Assembly (NCBI RefSeq): GCF_002113375.1
Contig: NZ_NEHO01000008.1
Span: 104,134 to 168,133 of the forward strand
Length of the DNA: 64,000 bases
Reading direction: 5' to 3'
DNA from: Pseudomonas sp. R37(2017)
GTDB lineage: Bacteria; Pseudomonadota; Gammaproteobacteria; Pseudomonadales; Pseudomonadaceae
Both the position numbers and the translations under genes were made by a program. Below the pieces are notes generated by a model that was not told the DNA's origin, did not search any database, and saw nothing but the letters and a program-made list of their open reading frames with translations. Shown in pieces: positions 25,767 through 33,505 of the stretch (position 1 is its first letter; each line of letters opens with the position of its first letter).

Positions 25767-27254
25767 CTAAGGAAGAGGGTCAATCACACTCAGTGGTGCG
25801 TCCGCGCTGTAGCCGTCGGCAAACGGGATGGCCGGCCGGAACAGGCTTTTCCAGTCCGGCTGGCCAGAAGCCCGATCGCTGTGGCTGCGCATCAGTTTTT
25901 CGAATTGGCGTTGGGCCCGGCGTTGCAGGGCGGGGTAGTCGACGCCTGCCACCTGGCCGTCCCGCATCACGCAGCGGCCGTCGATGTAGCTGGCGATGCA
26001 GTCGTCACCGCGACCGGCCAGCACGAGGTTCTTCAGCGGATCGAATAGCGGCCCCAGGTGCATCCCCCGCAGGTTGAACACGGTGATGTCGGCCTTGCAC
26101 CCCGGTGCCAGCCGGCCGAGATCGTCGCGGCCCAGTGCCTTGGCACCGCCGAGGGTCGCGGCGTTGTACAGGTCCAGCGTGCTGGTCAGATCGTTACCGC
26201 CCTCCATCAGTCGAGCGATGTTCAAGCCCTGGCGCATGTTGTCCAGCAAGTCCGCCGGCCAGGTGTCGGTGCCCAGGGCGAAGTTGATGCCCTTGGCCCG
26301 ATAGCGCCCGAACGAGTTCAGCGCCTCGCCGTCCCTGGCAAACACCACCGGGCAATGCACCAGGCTGGCGCCGCCATCGACTACGCGTTGCAGGTCGTCA
26401 TCGCCTCGGGTGTAAATGCCATGGGGCAACAGACTGCGTGGGTTCAAAAGGCCAAGCTGTTGCAACCAGCCCAGTGGCGAGGCGCCACGCAGTTGCTCGA
26501 CCATCGCCACCTCACCCAGGCCCTGACAACAGTGCAAACGCATCGGCGCGTTCAGTTCCCGGCTCAGCGCGGCGGTGCGTTGCAGCAGTGCCGGGGTGCA
26601 GGTCTGGATGCGATCGGGCAGCAGCGCACCACGAATCAGGCCGTTGTTGGCGCCATCGAAATCCCGAAAAAATCGTGCGCTGGCATCGAGCCCGGCCATG
26701 CCCCGGGATTCGTCCCAGTGGTGCGCCAGGCTGCCGTCGGCGCGCCAGTAACTCATGCCGCTCATGTAGCAGGGGCCGAGGTACGTGCGCAGTCCCAACT
26801 CGGTCGCCACACCGGCTACTGCCGCAAACTCGTCGTAGGTCTCGGCCCACTCGCGGTAGTACATCGAGGTGATCGGCATGGCCGTGGTGATGCCGTTGCG
26901 GATCAGTTGCGTGAAGGCGTAGCGGTATTTGAAGACTTCTTCTTCGGGGTTGTAGCTTTCCCGCGATCCACGCGCCAGATACTGCGCCGACCACATCCGG
27001 CCCATGTCGCGCTCGTCGCCGTTGTCCAGGGTCAGCACCGTGGAGTCGAGATCGCCGAGGGCATCCAGATCGATGAAGCCGGGACCGATCAGTGCATTGC
27101 CATAATCGATCCACTGATCGACCGGGCCTGGATAACCACGCCCGACAAACTCGATGCGCGAGCCTGCGAACACCACTTCGCCGTCGCGCCACAGCACATG
27201 CTGCGTGCCGTCGAAGCCGACCACGCAACTGGCTCGCAAACCAATGCGCTTCAC
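25767..27254 (-). CDS. Amidohydrolase-superfamily protein lacking the first HxH motif
   Basis: A 495-residue cytosine deaminase/chlorohydrolase-like TIM-barrel protein. The usual first metal motif after GFID (HxH) is replaced by GFIDLDALGDLD. Later positions are kept: RLHCCQG, LLPHGIYTRG and the barrel-end Asp in LGTDTWP, then NAATLGGAKALGRDDLGRL and PGCKADI, typical of the superfamily. The start is GTG 27254, overlapping the stop of the upstream amidohydrolase gene (GTGA). It may bind a metal differently, have a changed reaction, or be inactive. Its place between a deaminase-like gene and a flavin reductase suggests a role in breaking down a nitrogen compound. Confidence 0.8.
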   Translation of the reverse strand: MKRIGLRASCVVGFDGTQHVLWRDGEVVFAGSRIEFVGRGYPGPVDQWIDYGNALIGPGFIDLDALGDLDSTVLTLDNGDERDMGRMWSAQYLARGSRESYNPEEEVFKYRYAFTQLIRNGITTAMPITSMYYREWAETYDEFAAVAGVATELGLRTYLGPCYMSGMSYWRADGSLAHHWDESRGMAGLDASARFFRDFDGANNGLIRGALLPDRIQTCTPALLQRTAALSRELNAPMRLHCCQGLGEVAMVEQLRGASPLGWLQQLGLLNPRSLLPHGIYTRGDDDLQRVVDGGASLVHCPVVFARDGEALNSFGRYRAKGINFALGTDTWPADLLDNMRQGLNIARLMEGGNDLTSTLDLYNAATLGGAKALGRDDLGRLAPGCKADITVFNLRGMHLGPLFDPLKNLVLAGRGDDCIASYIDGRCVMRDGQVAGVDYPALQRRAQRQFEKLMRSHSDRASGQPDWKSLFRPAIPFADGYSADAPLSVIDPLP

Positions 27255-28447
27255 AGGCGGCTGTCCAGCAGACGACCACCCGCGGCGATCAATCGGCCCG
27301 CGCGATAGACCTGACGCTGCGGTCGCGACACTACCGCTTCACCCAGGGTTTGCACGGGCATCAGCAGGAAGTCCGCCGGCTGGCCGATGTCCAGGCGATT
27401 GGCTTGGCTACCCAGCGCCTGGGCGCCGTTGCCGCTCGCCGCCTCGAATGCCGCCGCCAGTTCTTCGTCCTTGCTCAAATCGAAGCGGAACGCCAGCAGC
27501 ATTGCCCGTTCCAGCATGTCGCCGTTGCCCATGGGCGACCAGGCATCACGAATACCGTCCGAACCCAGGCACAGATTCACGCCGGCTTCGCGCAGGGCCA
27601 GGAACGGCGGCACCGCGGTATCGGCCGGCGCCGAACTCATCAGCGAAATACCCAGCGTCGCCAGGCGTTCGGCCACCGGTTTGACCTGGCTCCACGGCAA
27701 CATGCCCAGGCAGTACGCGTGGCTGATCATCACCCGGCCCTGGCGGCCAAAGCGTTCGGTGTAGTCGGCGATCAGCGCGATCTGCCACAGGCCCAGTTCA
27801 CCCTTGTCGTGCAGGTGAATGTCGACGCCACGGTCGAATTCGCTGGCCAGTTTGAAGACGAAATCCAGTTGCGCAATCGGGTCGTTGTCGATGCCGCACG
27901 GGTCCAGTCCGCCGACGTTCTCCACCCCCAGGGCCATGGCTTCGCGCATCAGTTCGGCGGTGCCGGGGCGACTGATCAGGCCGGTTTGCGGGAACACCAC
28001 CAGTTGCAGGTCGATCAGGTCGCGGTAGTGCTCACGCAGTTGCTGCATGGCCTCGACATGGCGCAGGCCGAACTCCGGGTCGATGTCGACGTGGCAGCGC
28101 ATGGTCAGCGAGCCACGGGCGATGCAGTTTTCCAGCAGGGCGCCAGCGCGTTGCGCAATGGGCGTTTCGACTTCCCGCAGGACGCGCCGTTCGTTGGCAA
28201 TGTAGTCCTTGAGGGTCGGACCGGCGCTGTTGGGGCGCCAGGGCTGGCCCCAGAGGGTTTTGTCCAGATGCACGTGGCTTTCCACCAGCGCCGGGGTGAG
28301 CAGTTGGTTCTGGCCGTCGATATCGGTGGCGAGCAGTTCGGTGGCCGAGGCCGGACGGCGTTGACTGAAACGGCCGTTTTCGATCAACAGGTCTTCGGCG
28401 GAGGCGCCGTAGGGGCGCACGTTGCGTAGCCAGTGGGGGTGGGTCAT
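27251..28447 (-). CDS. Cytosine deaminase-like amidohydrolase
   Basis: A 398-residue amidohydrolase with a complete metal site of the cytosine deaminase group: SHVHLDKTLWG (HxH, then DKT), HVDIDPEFGL, DIHLHDKGE, ISHAYCLG and LGSDGIRDAWSP. The substrate is probably an N-heterocycle or its derivative; the exact one cannot be told. The start at 28447 has GAGGT upstream, and the longer frame to 28699 reads through the REP pair. It overlaps the next amidohydrolase gene by GTGA. The polyamine-type importer gene lies upstream across a REP pair. Confidence 0.87.
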   Translation of the reverse strand: MTHPHWLRNVRPYGASAEDLLIENGRFSQRRPASATELLATDIDGQNQLLTPALVESHVHLDKTLWGQPWRPNSAGPTLKDYIANERRVLREVETPIAQRAGALLENCIARGSLTMRCHVDIDPEFGLRHVEAMQQLREHYRDLIDLQLVVFPQTGLISRPGTAELMREAMALGVENVGGLDPCGIDNDPIAQLDFVFKLASEFDRGVDIHLHDKGELGLWQIALIADYTERFGRQGRVMISHAYCLGMLPWSQVKPVAERLATLGISLMSSAPADTAVPPFLALREAGVNLCLGSDGIRDAWSPMGNGDMLERAMLLAFRFDLSKDEELAAAFEAASGNGAQALGSQANRLDIGQPADFLLMPVQTLGEAVVSRPQRQVYRAGRLIAAGGRLLDSRL

Positions 28448-28481
28448 ACAAACCTCAAGTTCAGTGTTGTGTGAGAGGGCC

Positions 28482-28552
28482 TCTTCGCGAGCAGGCTCGC
28501 TCCTACAGAGGATCTTCGGTGCCCCCCTGTAGGAGCGAGCATGCTCGCGATG
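28482..28552. repeat. Paired REP palindromes
   Basis: Two facing REP copies, one GAGCAGGCTCGCTCCTAC and one CCTGTAGGAGCGAGCATGCTC, sit between the binding-protein gene and the deaminase gene inside the probable operon. The two arms differ in their loops. Confidence 0.88.
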
Positions 28553-28575
28553 GGCGCGACTCGGTCTAAAGGCAA

Positions 28576-29643
28576 TCAGCCCTTGAGCTTGGCCCAGATT
28601 CGATCCTGGAGTTCCCGCGCCTTGTTGCTGCACTCCTTCTCGGGGCGCAGGCGCGAGGCGAATTCTTCGGGCATGTTGATGGCGTCCATTACCCGCCATT
28701 TGGCGTCGATCAGCTTGTCGCTCTGGATGCCGTTGGCGTAGGCGATGGCGTTGGACACGGCGGCGGCGTTTTCCGGTTTCATCATCCAGTCGATGAAGAT
28801 CTTCGCGTTGCCGGGGTGCGGCGCACTTTTCGGTACGGCGAAGTTGTCCTGGAACATTGCCAGGCCTTCCTTCGGATACACGTACTTGATGGTGCTCTTC
28901 TGCAATGTGGCCCGCGCTGTCGAGCCGTTCCAGTTCTGCATCATGATCACTTCACCGGAGGCCATGCGGTCGACGGTGTTGTCCGAGCTGTACATCTTCA
29001 GGAAGGGTTTCTGTTTTTGCAGCAGTTCGAGAATGCGCTTGGCATCCTGTGGGTCTTCGCTGCATTCGTCGACATTCAGGTAGTGACTGGCGGCGTTGAT
29101 CACGCTGCTGGAGGTGTCGAGGGCGGCGAGCTGGCCTTGCAGTTCCTTGCGTGGCTCGAAGAACTCTTTCCACGAGTCTTCGAGCTTGCCGCCGGGCACC
29201 CGCGCGCTGTCATAGGAGAACCCGGTGCTGCCCCACAGGTACGGTGCGGAGAACTTGCGGCCCGGGTCGAAGGCCGGGTCGCGGAACGCCGGTTTGACGT
29301 ACTGGAAGTTGGGCAGGGTCGAGGCATCGATTTGCAGCAGCAGGTCCTGGTTGATCAGGGTGCGCATGATCGATTGCGACGGCACGATCACGTCATACGC
29401 GGCACCGCCGGCCTGCAGCTTGGCCAGCAGGGTTTCGTTGCTGTCGTAGCCGTCCATGGTGACCTTGATCCCGGTCTCCTTTTCGAACTTGGCCAGCAGG
29501 TCGACCGGGTAGTAGTCGGTCCAGTTGTAGAAGAACAGTTCCTTGGGCTCGGCGGCCTGGGCACTGAACGCAGTGAGCGCGGTGAAGCAACTCAGGGCCA
29601 GACTGGCAGCGGCAAAACGCAGGCTTTTCACTTTCTTGCTCAT
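28576..29643 (-). CDS. Polyamine-type ABC transporter substrate-binding protein
   Basis: A 355-residue periplasmic protein of the PotD/PotF type. It has a Sec signal peptide ending AFSAQAAEP. The family start ELFFYNWTDYYPVDLLAKFE and the segment YDVIVPSQSIMRTLI are clear, and YLWGSTGFSYDS follows. The start at 29643 is chosen because the signal peptide begins there; the longer frame overlaps the permease gene. It is co-directional with the permeases and ATPase of the same operon. The substrate need not be putrescine; the deaminase genes beside it suggest another amine or N-heterocycle. Confidence 0.88.
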   Translation of the reverse strand: MSKKVKSLRFAAASLALSCFTALTAFSAQAAEPKELFFYNWTDYYPVDLLAKFEKETGIKVTMDGYDSNETLLAKLQAGGAAYDVIVPSQSIMRTLINQDLLLQIDASTLPNFQYVKPAFRDPAFDPGRKFSAPYLWGSTGFSYDSARVPGGKLEDSWKEFFEPRKELQGQLAALDTSSSVINAASHYLNVDECSEDPQDAKRILELLQKQKPFLKMYSSDNTVDRMASGEVIMMQNWNGSTARATLQKSTIKYVYPKEGLAMFQDNFAVPKSAPHPGNAKIFIDWMMKPENAAAVSNAIAYANGIQSDKLIDAKWRVMDAINMPEEFASRLRPEKECSNKARELQDRIWAKLKG

Positions 29644-29660
29644 TAATGAAGTCTCCGGGC

Positions 29661-30449
29661 TTATTGTTGTTTGCCGCGCTGTCCCAGCCAGAAGGCCAGC
29701 ACTACCAGCACGATGGATATCACCAGCATCAGCGTTGAAATCGCGTTGATCTCCGGCGTCACGCCGGCCTTGATCGCCGAGAAGATGTACACCGGCAGGG
29801 TGGTCGAACCAGGACCGGCGACGAAGAAGGTCATGATGAAATCGTCGAGGCTGACCACGAACGCCAGCACCGAACCGGACAGCACCGCCGGCCACAGCAA
29901 CGGCAAGGTCACCCGGCGAAACACCTGCCACGGGTTGGCGTACAGGTCGTTCGCCGCTTCCAGCAGGCTCTTGTCCAGGTCATTGAGCCGCGCACGGATC
30001 GGCAGATAGGCAAAGGGAATGCAGAAGCCGATGTGGGCGATGATCACCGTCAGCAAACCGAGCTTGATCCCCAGTGCCATGAACAGCAGCAGGGTGGCCA
30101 CGGCGGTGACGATCTCCGGCAGGATCAGCGGCAGGTTGATCCCGCCCTCGACCATTTTCTGCCCGTAGAACGGCCGGTAGGTCGCCAGCGCCGCGAGCAG
30201 GGCAATCGCCGTGGCGCAGACCGTGGCGATGCCGGCGACGATGATCGAGTTCAGTGCGGCGGTCTGGATCGACGGGTTGGCAAGGACGCGTCCGTACCAG
30301 TCGAACGAAAACTCGGTCCACACCGTTGCCGAGCGGTTGGCGTTGAAGCTGTAGGCGATCAATACGAAGATCGGCAGGTACAGATAGGCCAGCATCAACA
30401 GGCTGACTTCGCGGGTCAGGGGCAGTTTCTTCAGGTGCAGGGCGATCAT
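29661..30449 (-). CDS. Polyamine-type ABC permease (PotC-like)
   Basis: A 262-residue inner-membrane permease with six hydrophobic segments. The start LLMLAYLYLPIFVLIAYSFN and the EAA loop DKSLLEAANDLYANPWQVF are typical of PotC. The ATG overlaps the stop of the upstream permease (ATGA). It ends 17 bases before the binding-protein gene starts. Confidence 0.9.
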   Translation of the reverse strand: MIALHLKKLPLTREVSLLMLAYLYLPIFVLIAYSFNANRSATVWTEFSFDWYGRVLANPSIQTAALNSIIVAGIATVCATAIALLAALATYRPFYGQKMVEGGINLPLILPEIVTAVATLLLFMALGIKLGLLTVIIAHIGFCIPFAYLPIRARLNDLDKSLLEAANDLYANPWQVFRRVTLPLLWPAVLSGSVLAFVVSLDDFIMTFFVAGPGSTTLPVYIFSAIKAGVTPEINAISTLMLVISIVLVVLAFWLGQRGKQQ

Positions 30450-31363
30450 GCTTGGGCTCCCGGGCGTTGGGTCTTGGCGGCACTGCGGCTATAGAGGGCG
30501 TACAGCACCAGGGACAGCAACATGATTCCCAGCAACAGGAACGACAGCGAACTGCCCAGCGGCCAATTGCGCGCAGTACCGAACTGCTGCTGGATCAGGT
30601 TGCCGATCATCAGCGTCTTGCCGCCGCCGAGGATGGCCGGGGTAATGAAGGCACCCAGGCTCGGTACGAACACCAGCAACGCACCGGCGATAACCCCTGG
30701 CATCGACAGCGGCAGGATGATCCGGCGCAACGCGTGCCAGCGGTTGGCGCCCAGGTCGTAGGCCGCCTCGACCAGTCGCCAGTCGAGTTTCTCCAGGGTC
30801 GAGTAGATCGGCAGGATCATGAACGGCAGAAAGCTGTAGACCAGCCCGACGCTGACCGCGAAGTCGTTGTAGAGCAGGGTGATGCCACCGGCCTGGGGGA
30901 ACAGCGCATTGAGGCCCTGGGCGACCCAGCCGTGCTCGCGCAGGATGATCAGCCACGCGTAGTTGCGGATCAGCAGGTTGGTCCAGAACGGGATGGTGAT
31001 CAGCAACACCATCAGGTTGCGCCGGCGCGGTGTCAGGCTCGACATCCACAACGCCACCGGGAAACCGAACAGGAAGCACAGCACCGTGGTGCCACCGGCC
31101 TGGAACACCGAGCGCAGCAACGCTTGGGCGTAGACCCAGTTCAGTTCCAGTTCGCCGTCGAAGCCTTCCTGGAAAAACAGTTGCACATAGCTTTGCAATT
31201 GCCAGTTGGCCTGCCAGTCGACGCCGCCATACACGTTGCGTGGCAGCAGGCTGATGTAGCCCATGATGCCCAGCGGAATGGCGATCAGGGCCAGCAGGGT
31301 CAGAACCACCGGGCTGAGCAACAGCGCGCGGTTGAGGGCCGGGGAAGTGCTGCTGACGCTCAT
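30446..31363 (-). CDS. Polyamine-type ABC permease (PotB-like)
   Basis: A 305-residue inner-membrane permease. It has an N-terminal hydrophobic segment (LLSPVVLTLLALIAIPLGI), a large periplasmic loop with a WQLQSYVQLF region, and the EAA loop LVEAAYDLGANRWHALRRII, as in PotB. It lies immediately after the ATPase gene and overlaps the second permease gene. Confidence 0.9.
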   Translation of the reverse strand: MSVSSTSPALNRALLLSPVVLTLLALIAIPLGIMGYISLLPRNVYGGVDWQANWQLQSYVQLFFQEGFDGELELNWVYAQALLRSVFQAGGTTVLCFLFGFPVALWMSSLTPRRRNLMVLLITIPFWTNLLIRNYAWLIILREHGWVAQGLNALFPQAGGITLLYNDFAVSVGLVYSFLPFMILPIYSTLEKLDWRLVEAAYDLGANRWHALRRIILPLSMPGVIAGALLVFVPSLGAFITPAILGGGKTLMIGNLIQQQFGTARNWPLGSSLSFLLLGIMLLSLVLYALYSRSAAKTQRPGAQA

Positions 31364-31364
31364 C

Positions 31365-32450
31365 TCAGGCCTCCATCAGCAGGCAGGCGTGGGGCGGCAG
31401 GTGGACCGCAACGCGATCACCGACCACTCGGCCGTGGTTCAGGCCTTCGTTGTTCTCGCGCAACATGACCTTGATGTCGTTGTTCAGGCGGCATTGGTAG
31501 AGCGTGGCCGTGCCGACATACAGCACGGCTTCGATCACACCGCGTAAATGATGTGGCTGCGTCGGTTCGACCAGTTGCGAACGCTCCGGACGGAAAGCCA
31601 GTTGTACCTTGCTGCCGTCAAAGCCCTGGGCCGGGCAGGGGATTTCCACGGGCATGCCGTTGGGCACGAAAACCTTTTCGTTCTGCTGGCCACGCTTGAG
31701 GTGGCCGGGAAGGAAATTGATGTCGCCGATGAATTGCGCGACGAACTGGTGTTGCGGCCGCTCGTAGATCTCGTTGGGCGTGCCGATTTGCAGGATCTTG
31801 CCGGCGGACATCACGGCGATGCGATCAGACAGGGTCAGGGCTTCTTCCTGGTCGTGGGTGACGAAAATGAAGGTGATCCCCGCTTCTTTCTGCACGCGCT
31901 TGAGTTCGACCTGCATTTCCTTGCGCAGCTTGAGATCCAGGGCCGACAGCGGCTCGTCCAGCAACAACACTTTGGGTTTCGGCGCCAGGGCCCGGGCCAG
32001 AGCCACCCGTTGCTGTTGGCCGCCGGACAGTTCGGCCGGCTTGCGCTTGGCCAGGTGCTGCATTTGCACCAATGCGAGCATTTCATTGACGCGCTGGGGG
32101 ATCAGTTTGCGATCAAGGCCCTGCATCTCGAGGCCGAAGGCGATATTCTGCGCAACACTCATGTGCGGAAACAGCGCGTAACTCTGGAACACCGTGTTGA
32201 CCCGACGCTTGAACGGCGGCAAATCGTTGACCGGCTCGCCCGCCAGGCGGATCTCACCGTCGCTGACGTGCTCGAAGCCGGCGATGGTGCGCAGCAGGGT
32301 GGTCTTGCCACAGCCGGAAGGGCCGAGCAGGGTGAAGAACTCGTTGTCGGCAATGTCGACCGAGACATTGTCCAGCGCAGGCGCCAAGCCTGGATCGTCG
32401 GAGTATCGTTTGGAGACGTTTCGCACTTCAATTGCAACTGGATGACCCAT
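31365..32450 (-). CDS. Polyamine-type ABC ATP-binding protein (PotA-like)
   Basis: A 361-residue ATPase. Walker A is GPSGCGKTT, the Q-loop VFQSYALFPHMSV, the signature LSGGQQQRVALARAL, Walker B VLLLDEPLSALD and the switch IFVTHDQEEAL. The C-terminal 100 residues form a TOBE domain (LAFRPERSQLV, then YQCRLNNDIKVML). It is the first gene of the minus-strand operon and is divergent from the GntR/FCD gene. Confidence 0.93.
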   Translation of the reverse strand: MGHPVAIEVRNVSKRYSDDPGLAPALDNVSVDIADNEFFTLLGPSGCGKTTLLRTIAGFEHVSDGEIRLAGEPVNDLPPFKRRVNTVFQSYALFPHMSVAQNIAFGLEMQGLDRKLIPQRVNEMLALVQMQHLAKRKPAELSGGQQQRVALARALAPKPKVLLLDEPLSALDLKLRKEMQVELKRVQKEAGITFIFVTHDQEEALTLSDRIAVMSAGKILQIGTPNEIYERPQHQFVAQFIGDINFLPGHLKRGQQNEKVFVPNGMPVEIPCPAQGFDGSKVQLAFRPERSQLVEPTQPHHLRGVIEAVLYVGTATLYQCRLNNDIKVMLRENNEGLNHGRVVGDRVAVHLPPHACLLMEA

Positions 32451-32471
32451 AATGGTGCATTCCTCTAATTA

Positions 32472-32481
32472 TTGTATGCAA
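32472..32481. promoter_or_regulatory. Candidate GntR/FCD operator
   Basis: TTGTATGCAA has the TTG-N4-CAA inverted-repeat form often bound by FadR/FCD-type regulators. It lies 22 bases before the ATPase start in the divergent region with the regulator gene; a related ATGCAATT follows at 32489. Assignment is by pattern only. Confidence 0.4.
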
Positions 32482-32590
32482 AATCTGGATGCAATTTAGA
32501 AATACCCGGATTAATCTGCCCATGCAAGCCCCTTTTTCACTGGCTATTGACTCGCCAGGGCTGTTTGCACTGGGCGCGAGGAGTTGATGA

Positions 32591-33280
32591 ATGACGGAAA
32601 AGAAACTCGAAACCACGGTCGACCGTGTCTACCAAGGGGTTTACGAGGCGATCAGCAAGCGTTCGTTGCGTCCTGGCATGAAGCTCGGTGAAGCCTCGTT
32701 GGCCGAACTGTTCAATGTCAGCCGCACGTCAGTTCGGGCTGCGCTCAAGCAATTGGAGGCCGACGGACTGGTCACCACCGAGCCCAATAAAGGTGCTTCG
32801 GTGTCGTTGCCCAGTGACGAGGAGATCCGCTCGCTGTTCGAAACCCGGCGTCTGGTGGAGATCGGTATCGTCAGCGAGCTGTGTCGTCGTCGCGATACGG
32901 CGGTGACCCAGGACCTGCGCGATCATTTGCTGCTCGAGGACGAGGCGCATCAGAGCGGGGATCACGAACGGCTGATTCACCTGCTTGGCGAGTTCCACAT
33001 CAAACTGGCCCGCAGCCTGAACAACCCGGTGCTGCTCGACTGGTTCCAGAAACTGATTTCCCGGGCGTCGCTGTATGCCGCCGCGCTGGATGACGACAGC
33101 CATGAAGCCTGTCGCGACGATGAACACCTGCGGCTGATCGAATACATCGAGGCGGGCAACCAGAGCGCGGCCATCGAGCTGACCTGCATGCACTTGAACG
33201 GTATCGAGAAGGCCATTCTGGATGTCGCGGCCACACTGAAAAGCAGTTACAACCCGCTCAAGCACTTGATTGAGGTGTAG
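32591..33280 (+). CDS. GntR-family regulator with FCD domain
   Basis: A 229-residue regulator. The winged helix-turn-helix is around residues 8-75 (LAELFNVSRTSVRAALKQLE). The FCD ligand-binding domain follows, with the early ETRRLVEIGIVSELC, the metal-site-type HIKLARSLNNP (His, then Asn-x-Pro pattern) and DDEHLRLIEYIEAGN near the end. It is transcribed away from the importer/deaminase operon and is its likely regulator. GAGGAG lies about 12 bases upstream of the ATG. Confidence 0.9.
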   Translation: MTEKKLETTVDRVYQGVYEAISKRSLRPGMKLGEASLAELFNVSRTSVRAALKQLEADGLVTTEPNKGASVSLPSDEEIRSLFETRRLVEIGIVSELCRRRDTAVTQDLRDHLLLEDEAHQSGDHERLIHLLGEFHIKLARSLNNPVLLDWFQKLISRASLYAAALDDDSHEACRDDEHLRLIEYIEAGNQSAAIELTCMHLNGIEKAILDVAATLKSSYNPLKHLIEV

Positions 33281-33311
33281 CGCGCGGTCTGTCGGTTACC
33301 GAGGAGCAAAT

Positions 33312-33403
33312 TGTGGGAGCGAGCCTGCTCGCGAAAGCGGTGTCACAGTCAACATCGATGTGCTCTGACACACCGCCTTCGCGAGCAGGCTCGCTCCCAC
33401 AAG
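33312..33403. repeat. Paired REP palindromes
   Basis: Two facing copies of TGTGGGAGCGAGCCTGCTCG-type REP enclose a spacer with TGTCACAGTC and TCTGACACACCGCC, which resembles the spacers at 12551, 9608 and 63156. Confidence 0.9.
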
Positions 33404-33505
33404 GGATCTCCAGTGCCCCCGAGAATCAGCTATACCTCTATGAAACGAATAGCGCGCAGGATGCTCGAAAAAAACGGGTGCAATTTACCGGGATAGAGCC
33501 AGCCG

